DNA of 64,000 nt from Sphingomonas gellani (lineage in GTDB: Bacteria; Pseudomonadota; Alphaproteobacteria; Sphingomonadales; Sphingomonadaceae), in NCBI RefSeq assembly GCF_900110035.1, contig NZ_FOCF01000006.1, positions 1 through 64,000 on the forward strand, in the 5' to 3' direction. Positions 26,387 through 33,889 of this stretch are shown piece after piece. Within the stretch, counting starts at the first letter, position 1. Each line of letters opens with the position of its first letter. Below the pieces are notes generated by a model that saw nothing but the letters and a program-made list of their open reading frames with translations, made no database searches and had not been told where the DNA came from. A program made the position numbers and the translations under genes.

Positions 26387-29055
26387 GCAGTCTCCTCCGA
26401 CACGGCGGCCCATACCGCCGCCACCTGTTGTCGCGTTCGATCCAATCTGGCGACCACGTCCTCCCAATCGCCCGCACCGACCGCGCCCGCGATCAGCACC
26501 CGCGTCGCTGCCGATGGCTCCGTCGCATCGGGTGCGACCAGTCGCATCGTCACCAGCATCCGTGTCAGGAAGTCATGCGCCGCCGCCATCGGCTCCGGCA
26601 GCAGATCCGCCCCGACCAGCTGAGCGATGGCGCGGCCCAGATCCGGATCGAGCCCGACGCGGCCGGTCAGCTGAGCAACGTGGACCGCGAACTCCAGGTC
26701 GACCAGCCCGCCCGGCAACAACTTCGCATCCAGCGGGCCGCGCGGCGGCTTGTGCGCGGCCATGTCGCCCCGCATCGTGCGTGCATCGGCCCGGATGTCA
26801 CGCGCGGGCCTCTCGCCGCTCAGCACGCGGGCGATCACCTCCTCCACCGCAGCGCGCGCAGCCTCGGACCCGAACACCGGCCGGGCGCGGGTCAGCGCCA
26901 TATGCTCCCATGTCCATGCCTGCTCACGCTGGTACAGCGCGAACGAATCGAGCGATACCGCGATGGGCCCCGCCGCCCCCGACGGACGCAGCCGCGTGTC
27001 GACCGGATAGAGCGGCCCTGCCGCCGTCGCGACCGACAACGCCGCCGTCACCCGCTGGCACAGCCGGTTATAGTAGAGCGTCGCGCCAAGCGGCTTCGGC
27101 CCGTCCGACTCCCGCGCGAAATCGCCCGTGAACAGGTAGATCAGGTCCAGGTCGGACGCATGGGTCAGCGCCCCGCCCCCGAACCGGCCCAGCGCCAGGA
27201 TGACCAGCTCGCTGTCCGGGACCACGCCGTGCGCGCGCTCGAACTCGGCCACCGTCGCTGCGGCCAGAACCTGGGTCGCCGCCTCCGCCACCCGCGCGTA
27301 GCCTGCCGCCACCGCCAGCGGGTCGGATGCGCCGGCGACCACCTGAGTCCCTAAGGCGAAGCGCGCCTCGCCCACCACGCGGCGGACATGATCCAGCCGC
27401 GCGCCATAATCGCCGCGCACGTCGCCGCCGCGCATCGCCTCGGCAAGCGCCGCGACCGGCGGCACATCGTCCAGCGCGCTCGCGTCGATCAAGCTATCGA
27501 GCAGTTCCGGCCGCCTTGCCAGCGCCTCCGCCAGTGGCGGCGCATGGCTCAGGATCGCGGCGAGCAGCGCGGTCAGCGTGGGACGCGCCTCCAGCAAACG
27601 GAACACGTTCACCGCGCTCGGCAGGCGTTCGAGCAGCCGGTCGAAGCGCGTCACCGCCTCACGCGGGTTGGGCGCACCGGACAGGGCCGGGATCAGCACG
27701 GGCAGTACCGCCTCCAGTGCCTCCCGCGCCGCCGCGCTGCGCAGCGCCGGATAGACGCCTGCCCGCCAATGGCCGATCCGCTCCGCCACCCCGGTGTCCG
27801 CCAGACCCTGTTCGGTCAGTGCCTCCGTCAGCATCACCGGATCGCGGGACAAGGCGGGGCGCCGACGGTCGTCCAACGCGTCATAGATGCGCGCCACCGC
27901 CTCGACATGCGGGCGCAGCAACGCGACCAGCTCCGGCCCATCCTCCAACCCATGAAGCCGGGCGACCCCGTCCAGCGCCGCGCCCGTCGGCAGGGCGTGG
28001 GTCTGCCGGTCGTCCACCATCTGCACCCGGTGCTCGATCGTACGCAGCAGCGTGTAGGCGTCGCTCAGCGCGGCCGCTTCTACGGGATCGATGCGCCCTG
28101 CATCGGCCAGTCGTGCCAGCGCATCGCGCGTGGCCGGTGCGCGCAGGGCCGGGTCGCGCCCGCCATGGATCAGCTGGTGAATCTGCGCGAAGAACTCGAC
28201 CTCGCGGATGCCGCCACGCCCCCGCTTCAGATCGAAGCCGGGACCCAGCACCTGGCCCTGCGCATGATGGTCACGGATCCGCGCGGAGATATCGCGAATC
28301 TCGCGCAGGGCGCCGAAGTCGAGCCCACGCCGCCAAACGAACGGACGGATCGCCTGGAGGAAGCGATCCCCCAGGGCGCGATCGCCCGCCGCCGCACGCG
28401 CCCGGATGAACGCCGCGCGTTCCCATGGCAGCGCCTGGCTTTCGTAATAGCTGACCGCCGCATCGAACGGCAGCGCGATCGGCGTAACCTCCGGCGACGG
28501 TCGCAGGCGCAGATCGACGCGCAGCACGTAGCCATCGCCGTCACGCGCCTGCAACAGCTCCACCACCCGGCGCGCGATCCGCACCGCCGCGTCCTCCGGC
28601 TCCTCGCGCGGTCGGCATGGCAGCGTGTCGGGATCGAAGATCAGGATCGGGTCGATATCGGACGAATAATTGAGTTCGTGACTGCCCTGTTTGCCGAGCG
28701 CGATCGCCGCAAAGCCGATCGGCTCCGCGCCCGGGGTCCGCTCCGCGATGGCGGCACGAATGGCTTCATCCAGCGCTCGATCGGCAAAGCCGGTCAGCTG
28801 CCCCGTCACCGCCGACAGGTCCAGCGCGCCGGCCAGGTCGCCGATGGCGACGCGCAGCGCGAGTTGCCGCCGCTCCAGACGCAACCTGCGGCCGATAGGC
28901 ATGTCCGCGTCCGTCGTCATTCGTTCGGAGACGTCCCCCGACGCCAGCGCCTGCGCCTGTTCGGAATTGCGGTTCAGCAGGTTGGCGAGGAACGGCGACC
29001 ACGTCGTCGCGCGCATCACCGCGCCGCCCCAGTCGGGCGCGTTCAGCGCTGGCAT
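26383..29055 (-). CDS. glnE: glutamine synthetase adenylyltransferase/adenylyl-removing enzyme
   Basis: 890 residues, near the 946 of E. coli GlnE. It attaches AMP to glutamine synthetase and removes it, under control of the PII protein. Two nucleotidyltransferase domains are visible: the N-terminal removase with KQGSHELNYSSDIDPI and the C-terminal transferase with GRFGGGALTHASDLDLIYL. DLKRGRGGIREVEFFAQ and LLPGGLVDLEFAVHVAQ are the regulatory helical signatures after each domain. The gene leads a three-gene coupled operon with the peroxiredoxin and DUF455 genes. Confidence 0.95.
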   Translation of the reverse strand: MPALNAPDWGGAVMRATTWSPFLANLLNRNSEQAQALASGDVSERMTTDADMPIGRRLRLERRQLALRVAIGDLAGALDLSAVTGQLTGFADRALDEAIRAAIAERTPGAEPIGFAAIALGKQGSHELNYSSDIDPILIFDPDTLPCRPREEPEDAAVRIARRVVELLQARDGDGYVLRVDLRLRPSPEVTPIALPFDAAVSYYESQALPWERAAFIRARAAAGDRALGDRFLQAIRPFVWRRGLDFGALREIRDISARIRDHHAQGQVLGPGFDLKRGRGGIREVEFFAQIHQLIHGGRDPALRAPATRDALARLADAGRIDPVEAAALSDAYTLLRTIEHRVQMVDDRQTHALPTGAALDGVARLHGLEDGPELVALLRPHVEAVARIYDALDDRRRPALSRDPVMLTEALTEQGLADTGVAERIGHWRAGVYPALRSAAAREALEAVLPVLIPALSGAPNPREAVTRFDRLLERLPSAVNVFRLLEARPTLTALLAAILSHAPPLAEALARRPELLDSLIDASALDDVPPVAALAEAMRGGDVRGDYGARLDHVRRVVGEARFALGTQVVAGASDPLAVAAGYARVAEAATQVLAAATVAEFERAHGVVPDSELVILALGRFGGGALTHASDLDLIYLFTGDFARESDGPKPLGATLYYNRLCQRVTAALSVATAAGPLYPVDTRLRPSGAAGPIAVSLDSFALYQREQAWTWEHMALTRARPVFGSEAARAAVEEVIARVLSGERPARDIRADARTMRGDMAAHKPPRGPLDAKLLPGGLVDLEFAVHVAQLTGRVGLDPDLGRAIAQLVGADLLPEPMAAAHDFLTRMLVTMRLVAPDATEPSAATRVLIAGAVGAGDWEDVVARLDRTRQQVAAVWAAVSEETA

Positions 29056-29086
29056 GATACTTTACGCAAAGACACGGCTTTTGTGG

Positions 29087-29111
29087 GAAACCGCAGCCGC
29101 TTCCGGCCGTT
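29087..29111 (+). promoter_or_regulatory. EcfG-promoter-like site upstream of the NepR-like ORF
   Basis: GAAAC (29087-29091) and CGTT (29108-29111) are 16 bp apart. The alphaproteobacterial EcfG consensus is GGAAC, 16-17 bp, CGTT, so only one position differs. The start of transcription would fall within a few bases of the ATG at 29121, leaving almost no leader, which weakens the match. Confidence 0.4.
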
Positions 29112-29120
29112 CAGGACCCC

Positions 29121-29294
29121 ATGGTCACGCCGACGCCCCCTGCCACGAAGCGACCAAAGCCCCAGGTGGTCGCCCTGCCGCGCGAGTCCGATGCCTTGGG
29201 CGCGAGCCTGCGCGGGGCCTTCGCAATGCCGGATATGTCCGACGACCTGCGGACGCTTCTGTCGCGACTCGATACCGCCACAACACGCCACTAG
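29121..29294 (+). CDS. NepR-like small protein (possible second anti-sigma factor)
   Basis: 57 residues, not previously obvious because of its length. A basic, proline-rich N-terminus (PTPPATKRPKPQ) is followed by LGASLRGAF and SDDLRTLLSRLD. The same two patches are seen in the NepR of this locus as MGSALRSVYQ and PDDLLDLLGKLD; in NepR these are the two helices that grip sigma EcfG and PhyR. The linker between them is about three residues shorter here. It is encoded on the opposite strand, tail to tail with ecfG, behind an EcfG-like promoter; AGGA lies 4 nt before the ATG. Some sphingomonads are known to have more than one NepR-like protein. Resemblance is short, so the call is tentative. Confidence 0.5.
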   Translation: MVTPTPPATKRPKPQVVALPRESDALGASLRGAFAMPDMSDDLRTLLSRLDTATTRH

Positions 29295-29309
29295 AGCAAG
29301 CGGGTTACT

Positions 29310-29328
29310 GGCTGAGAAGCGCTCAGCC
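29310..29328 (+). terminator. small hairpin between the NepR-like gene and ecfG
   Basis: GGCTGAG (29310-29316) and CTCAGCC (29322-29328) pair perfectly around a 5-nt loop in the short convergent gap. A TTTT lies 8 nt after the stem. Weak evidence for a terminator. Confidence 0.35.
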
Positions 29329-29396
29329 GGCTCACGTTTTCTGCGACTATCCACGCTCAACCATCCCAGCGCTCTATCGCAGGGCGGCGCGCCCCT

Positions 29397-30041
29397 TCAA
29401 CGTCCGCGGCTGAGCGCGTCGACGTCTCCCATGATCGAGTCGAGCGCGGTGACATCGGGATCGACCTCATGCTCCCGGCGCGACGGCAACCTGCCCTCCG
29501 TCAGTATCGCTTCCAGCGCCACACGTCCGCGCGCGACACGGCTCTTGATCGTGCCGACGGCCACCTGACAGATGTCGGCCGCCTCTTCATAGGCGAACCC
29601 ACCCGCACCGACCAGGATCAGTGCCTCGCGCTGCGGCTGCGGCAGGTGCATCAGCGCGCGTTGCATATCGCCCAACTCGACGTGACGATCCTGGCTCGCG
29701 GGAGCGGCCAGAATACGATCAGCCACCAGATCGTCCCATTCCCCCTTGAAGCGCGCGCGGCGCATCTGGCTGAGGTACAGGTTGCGCAGGATGATGAAGG
29801 TCCAGGCACGCATGTTGGTGCCGGCCTGGAACCGCTTGCGCGCCGCCCATGCCTTCAACAGCGTTTCCTGCACCAGATCGTCGGCCAGATCGCGGCTGCC
29901 GGACAGTGACCGACCAAAGGCGCGCAGATGAGGAATGACCTGCGCCAGCTGCGTCTTGAACTCGGGATCGGACAGCGACACGTGCTCAACGGGCGGCGCG
30001 TCCGCCTCGTCATGCTCGTTGCGCGTTGCGGCTTGGCTCAT
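29397..30041 (-). CDS. ecfG: general stress response sigma factor EcfG
   Basis: 214 residues. Region sigma-2 (about 40-105) has LADDLVQETLLKAW and NMRAWTFIILRNLYLSQMRR; region sigma-4 (about 125-180) has LPQPQREALILVGAGGFAYEEAADICQVAVGTIKSRVARGR. This matches the EcfG (ECF15) class that directs the alphaproteobacterial general stress response from GGAAC/CGTT promoters. It is held inactive by NepR until phosphorylated PhyR takes NepR away. The ATG at 30041 starts MSQAATRNEHDE; upstream in-frame codons fall in the promoter region. phyR and nepR are adjacent. Confidence 0.94.
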   Translation of the reverse strand: MSQAATRNEHDEADAPPVEHVSLSDPEFKTQLAQVIPHLRAFGRSLSGSRDLADDLVQETLLKAWAARKRFQAGTNMRAWTFIILRNLYLSQMRRARFKGEWDDLVADRILAAPASQDRHVELGDMQRALMHLPQPQREALILVGAGGFAYEEAADICQVAVGTIKSRVARGRVALEAILTEGRLPSRREHEVDPDVTALDSIMGDVDALSRGR

Positions 30042-30082
30042 GGAAATCCGATCGGAAGGGCGCGCACGATTGTCGCCGCCCG

Positions 30083-30111
30083 AATATAGGGGGCGGGGCG
30101 GGCATTGCCAA
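30083..30111 (-). promoter_or_regulatory. candidate sigma-70-type promoter of ecfG
   Basis: On the minus strand TTGGCA (30106-30111) is followed after 17 bp by TATATT (30083-30088), about 45 nt upstream of the ecfG ATG. No GGAAC/CGTT pair was found there, so basal ecfG transcription may be by the housekeeping factor. Confidence 0.45.
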
Positions 30112-30132
30112 ACCCCGTGCAAAAAAGGGCAA

Positions 30133-30270
30133 TCAGCCCAGAACGATCCAGGCGAAGACCACGATCACCAGTACCAGGGATATGGGCAGGATGTACCGCG
30201 TCATGTGCGGGGTCGCCCCCGCACGCGCCTTGTCGGTTTCGATCTGGATGCGCTCGTTCGGATCAGCCAT
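30133..30270 (-). CDS. 45-residue single-span membrane peptide in the stress locus
   Basis: A short open frame between phyR and ecfG. Residues 1-22 are polar (MADPNERIQIETDKARAG...), residues 26-44 form one strongly hydrophobic helix (YILPISLVLVIVVFAWIVLG), and the chain ends there. The hydrophobicity and in-frame start 43 bp after the phyR stop make it a credible gene; a GGGGG tract lies about 11 nt before the ATG. Function unknown. It would be cotranscribed with phyR, so it may be a membrane component of the stress response. Confidence 0.6.
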   Translation of the reverse strand: MADPNERIQIETDKARAGATPHMTRYILPISLVLVIVVFAWIVLG

Positions 30271-30313
30271 GCGCGTTCAAACCCCCGGAATCCGTTTTGG
30301 GTCCGTAATTACC

Positions 30314-31120
30314 TTATGCCTCCGCCGGCACCGTGCTCTCATCGAAGAACAGGGCCTGGCTGATCGCCGCCTTCACCGTCGACCGCTGGAACGGTTTGGT
30401 GATCAGGAACGTCGGCTCCGGCCGCTCGCCGGTCAGCAGCCTCTCCGGGAAGGCGGTGATGAAGATCACCGGCACCTCGAACTCGGCCAGGATGTCCTTC
30501 ACCGCATCGATGCCCGACGAATCGTCGGCCAGCTGGATGTCGGCGAGCACCAGGCCCGGCCGATCCTCCAGCGCCAGCGCCAGCGCCTCGTCCCGCGTCA
30601 CCGCCACGCCCGTCACGTCATGACCAAGGTCGCGGACGATGGTTTCGATATCCATCGCGATGATCGGTTCGTCCTCGATGATCAGGACGCGCGCGCGGGT
30701 CTGCTTCTCGATCTCCGCCAGCGCCTCCGCGACCAGCCGCTCCACCTCGCTGGTGTCGACCTCGATCAGGAACGCCGCATCTTCCGGAGTGAACCCCTCC
30801 ATCGCGGTCAGCAGCAGCGCCTGCCGCGACAGCGGCGTCATGCGTGCGAGGCGAGCCTGCGCCACCGCCTCCTGCCCTTCGGCACCGCCGGCGGACGGCT
30901 CATCCGCGACGTCATAGTTTGCCGAATTCCAGATGCCCTGGAACATACGGTACAGCCCCAGGCGCGGATCGATGTCGCGAGGGAACTCCGTCGGCGCGGC
31001 GACGATCGCTTCCAGCGTCGCACGGACATAAAGATCGCCCTGCTCCTGGCTGCCCGTCAGCGCCCGGCTGTAGCGCCGCAGGAATGGAAGATGCGGCGCG
31101 AGTTGCTGTCCCAGCGACAT
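30314..31120 (-). CDS. phyR: general stress response regulator PhyR
   Basis: 268 residues with the diagnostic PhyR order: a sigma-factor-like domain first (about 1-135) and a receiver domain second (143-262). The receiver has acidic residues in IIEDEPI, phospho-acceptor Asp194 in VLADIQL and Lys in LITKPFQ. Phosphorylation opens the protein so that the sigma-like half binds NepR and frees EcfG. It is divergent from nepR-phyP and upstream of the small membrane peptide and ecfG, the usual arrangement of this locus. Confidence 0.96.
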   Translation of the reverse strand: MSLGQQLAPHLPFLRRYSRALTGSQEQGDLYVRATLEAIVAAPTEFPRDIDPRLGLYRMFQGIWNSANYDVADEPSAGGAEGQEAVAQARLARMTPLSRQALLLTAMEGFTPEDAAFLIEVDTSEVERLVAEALAEIEKQTRARVLIIEDEPIIAMDIETIVRDLGHDVTGVAVTRDEALALALEDRPGLVLADIQLADDSSGIDAVKDILAEFEVPVIFITAFPERLLTGERPEPTFLITKPFQRSTVKAAISQALFFDESTVPAEA

Positions 31121-31253
31121 GGATGTGTGTAACTCCGTGAAAGGCGTGCCGTACGCTGTGCGCCGGACCGCTCCTTAAAGCAATATTGGGCGAGGCGGTC
31201 GGTCGTTCCCCGGCCCGTTTCAGGACCGATGGTCGGATTTTTCGCTCGACAAG

Positions 31254-31278
31254 GGAACCAACGACCGGGCATTTGGTT
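31254..31278 (+). promoter_or_regulatory. EcfG-type promoter of nepR-phyP
   Basis: GGAAC (31254-31258) and GGTT (31275-31278) are 16 bp apart, matching the EcfG consensus except for one base in the -10. It lies between the divergent phyR and nepR genes and reads toward nepR, which would give the negative feedback usual for this circuit. The leader would be about 110 nt. Confidence 0.55.
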
Positions 31279-31399
31279 TCAGCGCGACAAGATCATGCGA
31301 GTGCCGGACCGGCGCTGGTTCGGGTCGTGTTCATGCCATGCTATTGCCCGTTGTGGCCGTGCAAGGGGGAAGTCTTTGAGTTCGGGCCACGATACGCCG

Positions 31400-31597
31400 A
31401 TGAAGCCGTCTGCCACTCCACAGGCGGCAGGGGAAAAGGCGGAGGTGACACAGCGCCGCACGTCCGACAAGAACGCCGCATCCGGCGGGGCCGGACAGGA
31501 TCGCGACATGGGTTCCGCCTTGCGGTCCGTATATCAGTGCGCCGTTGACGAGGCGATTCCGGACGACCTGCTCGATCTACTCGGCAAACTAGACTGA
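31400..31597 (+). CDS. nepR: anti-sigma factor NepR
   Basis: 65 residues from the ATG at 31400. The conserved core is at the end: SALRSVYQCAVDEAIPDDLLDLLGKLD, read as two helices (about 39-50 and 54-65) that wrap EcfG or the sigma-like half of PhyR. The N-terminus is polar and disordered-looking. The ribosome binding site at this ATG is weak; a TTG eight codons earlier (31376) has AGGGGGA at a good distance and may be the real start. phyP follows 10 bp later in the same operon; phyR is divergent. Confidence 0.9.
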   Translation: MKPSATPQAAGEKAEVTQRRTSDKNAASGGAGQDRDMGSALRSVYQCAVDEAIPDDLLDLLGKLD

Positions 31598-31607
31598 CGG
31601 GGGCCTG

Positions 31608-33257
31608 ATGGCCTCCCTGACAAGGCCCGTTGCCGACCCGGTGGACGGTGAATTGCCTGACTCTCTCACCGACCAAGGCGAGGCGGACATGTCCGCTGCC
31701 GGCAGGCCGCTGTCCGCGGTCGCTCGACTGCCCACCGGCATCAAGATCTTCCTGATCATCAGCACGGCACTGCTGCCGCTGGCCCTGATCGCAATGGTCG
31801 CAACCTTGCAGATCACGCGGCTGGCCGATGCGGAAACGCGTGCCAGGCTGCGCGTCGCAACCGATGAGAGTGCGCGGGCGATCGCCATCGAACTGGGCGG
31901 CGACATGAGCGCACTCAGGGTCGCCGTCGCTGCGCTCGCCGCCGATCCTGGCGATGCCCCCAGTTGCGCTCGTGCGCAGGGCGTGTTCGCGCAACAGGCC
32001 GCGCGGGGCACGCGGTTCGCGATCCTCGATCGCTCCGGCCACCTGTTGTGCGGCCAGGCCGTCGCCGCCGCGGCGATGGACAGCGACGCACCGCGCGGCC
32101 CGATCCATGCCGCCATCGTTCCGGGCGAGGGGTTGGTGCTGGAAACGGCCGGCCCCCGCCGCAACCTGGTTGCCCGCGCCTTCTTCTCGCTCGACTTCCT
32201 GCGTCAACTGGGCACGCCCAGCACGCGCGAGAGCATCTACGCCTCCGAACTGGTGCAGGAGGGTGAGGCGCTCGACCTTTTCCCGGATCGCGAGCGCGCC
32301 GCCTTCGACCGCGTCGAGACGGTGATGATCGACCTCGGCATTGATGACCTCGCCTTGCGCAGCAGCGTTCGCCGTGCGCCCATTTCGTCGTCACTGGTGG
32401 TCGCGCTGCTGTTGCCGCTCGTCATGTGGGCCGCCGCGGCCGGGATCGCCTGGTTCGTGGTCGACCGGCTGCTGATCCGCCCGTTGCGACAACTTCGTGC
32501 GGGCGTCGCCGCCTATCGGCCGGGCGAGGAGATCGAGACCGGCATCGTGCGTCAGATGCCCGCCCAGGAGATACGCGAGCTCGGGGAAACCTTTCGTGCG
32601 ATCAGCCGCACGGTCGCCGTGCACGAGGCGGGCCTGGCGGAGGGTGTAGTCCGCCAGACCAAGCTTACCCGCGAGGTCCATCACCGCGTGAAGAACAACC
32701 TGCAGGTGATCGCCAGCCTCATCAGCTTTCACGCGCGCAGCGCCGTCAGCCCCGATGCGGCTGCCGCCTATGCCTCTATCCAGCGGCGGGTGGACGCCCT
32801 GGCCGTGGTGCACCGCAACCACTTCGCTGAAATGGAAGAAAGCCGCGGGCTCAACCTGCGCGCGATGATCGGTGAACTGGCTGGCAACATCCGGGCAACG
32901 GCGCCGGAAAGCTCGCACGGTATGGGCATCACGCTCGAGGTCGAACCGCTGTTCGTCAATCAGGACGTCGCGGTGGCGGTCGCGTTTCTCATCACCGAAA
33001 CCATCGAACTCGCGCTGAGCGTCGATCCCGTCGCCCAGATCCGCGTCGCCATGCGCCAGGATGCCGACGCGCCGGATCGCGGAACGATCCGCATCGTTTC
33101 GCGCGCGCTGGTCGAAAGCGATCTGCTGAAGGAGCGTATCGGCGGCCGTTACGGGCGGGTGCTGGAGGGCTTGTCCCGTCAGTTGCGTTCGAAGCTCCAT
33201 CAGGATCCCTTGAGCGGCGCCTTCGAGATCAGCGTCGCCATTCTGGGGCGTGATTGA
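31608..33257 (+). CDS. phyP: HisKA_2-family sensor protein PhyP, likely PhyR phosphatase
   Basis: 549 residues. Membrane helices at about 46-66 and 260-284 bound a periplasmic sensor region; a HAMP-like stretch follows, and a HisKA_2 dimerisation domain has LTREVHHRVKNNLQVIASLIS (His358/359). In Sphingomonas the protein encoded with nepR here is PhyP, a negative regulator that removes phosphate from PhyR. Fitting this, the ATPase part is degenerate: the expected Asn-rich N-box reads LITETIELAL and no DxGxG or GTGLGL box is visible. Start ATG 31608, 10 bp after nepR; a later ATG (residue 28) is possible. Confidence 0.85.
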   Translation: MASLTRPVADPVDGELPDSLTDQGEADMSAAGRPLSAVARLPTGIKIFLIISTALLPLALIAMVATLQITRLADAETRARLRVATDESARAIAIELGGDMSALRVAVAALAADPGDAPSCARAQGVFAQQAARGTRFAILDRSGHLLCGQAVAAAAMDSDAPRGPIHAAIVPGEGLVLETAGPRRNLVARAFFSLDFLRQLGTPSTRESIYASELVQEGEALDLFPDRERAAFDRVETVMIDLGIDDLALRSSVRRAPISSSLVVALLLPLVMWAAAAGIAWFVVDRLLIRPLRQLRAGVAAYRPGEEIETGIVRQMPAQEIRELGETFRAISRTVAVHEAGLAEGVVRQTKLTREVHHRVKNNLQVIASLISFHARSAVSPDAAAAYASIQRRVDALAVVHRNHFAEMEESRGLNLRAMIGELAGNIRATAPESSHGMGITLEVEPLFVNQDVAVAVAFLITETIELALSVDPVAQIRVAMRQDADAPDRGTIRIVSRALVESDLLKERIGGRYGRVLEGLSRQLRSKLHQDPLSGAFEISVAILGRD

Positions 33258-33292
33258 TCTGACGTTTTCGGATGTTTTTTGCAACTCGTCGC

Positions 33293-33317
33293 GGAACCGG
33301 GTTCTCCCATCGCCGTT
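33293..33317 (+). promoter_or_regulatory. perfect EcfG-type promoter
   Basis: GGAAC (33293-33297) and CGTT (33314-33317) are exactly 16 bp apart, a full match to the alphaproteobacterial EcfG consensus. It lies 36 bp after phyP and points to a stretch with no gene but with two strong hairpins, the second followed by T-rich sequence. The start of transcription is expected at about 33323-33326. Confidence 0.75.
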
Positions 33318-33323
33318 ATGCTC

Positions 33324-33425
33324 TTCGGATAGCGACCTTGTGCCCCCCGCTCTCGCTATCCATGACATAGGCCCGAAGGCATTCACCCTCCCCCCCCCCG
33401 GTGATGTCTTCGGGCCTTTTGGCAT
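33324..33425 (+). ncRNA. candidate EcfG-dependent small RNA, GsrN-like
   Basis: About 100 nt from the predicted start to the end of an intrinsic terminator. Hairpin 1: GGATAGCGA (33327-33335) pairs perfectly with TCGCTATCC (33353-33361), leaving a 17-nt loop that contains six consecutive C. Hairpin 2: AGGCCCGAAG (33369-33378) pairs with CTTCGGGCCT (33408-33417), extended by CACC/GGTG, with a loop holding ten consecutive C, followed by TTTT and TTTTT. No reading frame with a start and ribosome binding site fits. The Caulobacter stress sRNA GsrN is likewise made from a sigma-T promoter and uses a C-rich loop to bind mRNA leaders. Homology in sequence is not claimed; the resemblance is in promoter, size and loop character. 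Confidence 0.65.
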
Positions 33426-33546
33426 TTTTGGGAATGCACGCCAAACCTTCCCGCCATCTCCGCCGTACCTCCGCGACTACGCGTTCGGAGCAGAGCGAGC
33501 GTCTTGCTGCCGCCCAGCGAGAGTTTGGCCGGATCCTCACGCTCGC

Positions 33547-33572
33547 GGAACGATTTCCCCGGTCGAGACATT
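33547..33572 (+). promoter_or_regulatory. EcfG-like promoter of the entericidin-like gene
   Basis: GGAAC (33547-33551) and CATT (33569-33572) are 17 bp apart, one base off the consensus CGTT. The leader to the ATG at 33607 would be about 27 nt and contains GGAG at a normal distance. Confidence 0.45.
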
Positions 33573-33606
33573 GCGATGGTGGCAATTGCCTTTTTGGAGA
33601 ACAAAG

Positions 33607-33741
33607 ATGGTCAAGGTTCTGCGTGTCGCACTGGTCGCCGGCACTCTTCTGGTCAGCGCCTGCAACACGGTCGAGGGCATGGGTCGCGACGTGAGCTCGG
33701 CTGGCAAGACGGTCGCCAAGACTGCCGACGACGCGAAGTAA
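33607..33741 (+). CDS. ecnA: entericidin A/B family lipoprotein
   Basis: 44 residues. Lipoprotein signal with lipobox LVSAC (Cys19) and a mature part NTVEGMGRDVSSAGKTVAKTADDAK, the entericidin pattern (CNTxxGxGxDxxxxGxxxxxxA). The short amphipathic mature peptide sits in the envelope; in enterics it forms a toxin/antidote pair under stationary-phase control, and lone copies are common in alphaproteobacteria, where they often belong to the general stress regulon. GGAG lies 7 nt upstream. Confidence 0.88.
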   Translation: MVKVLRVALVAGTLLVSACNTVEGMGRDVSSAGKTVAKTADDAK

Positions 33742-33798
33742 AAGGCTTGGCCGCCGCCTTGTGGGTGGCGGCCGCCTGGTCCTGTTCGGACACGGGAA

Positions 33799-33829
33799 AC
33801 GGGCTCCTGCTTTGATGGCGGGAGCCCGT
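33799..33829. terminator. hairpin between the entericidin-like gene and tatC
   Basis: ACGGGCTCC (33799-33807) and GGAGCCCGT (33821-33829) form a perfect 9-bp stem. A second inverted repeat, GGCCGCC/GGCGGCC, lies at 33749-33773. The region separates two convergent genes, so either could end transcription; on the minus strand the first stem is followed by TT. Confidence 0.5.
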
Positions 33830-33889
33830 CGTCATTCTACCGTTAGGGCGCGGCGAGAAGACCTTGCGCCGTTATTCGCCGAGAAAAGC

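Noticed and set aside
27388..29568. Long plus-strand open frame opposite glnE
   Set aside because: Antisense shadow of glnE with the Arg/His/Gln-rich composition typical of such frames; it also crosses the ecfG end.
33388..33399. Run of C taken alone as possible sequencing artefact or phase-variable tract
   Set aside because: It sits in the loop of a clear hairpin, outside any gene and after a matching promoter, so a structural RNA explains it better; an error in run length remains possible.
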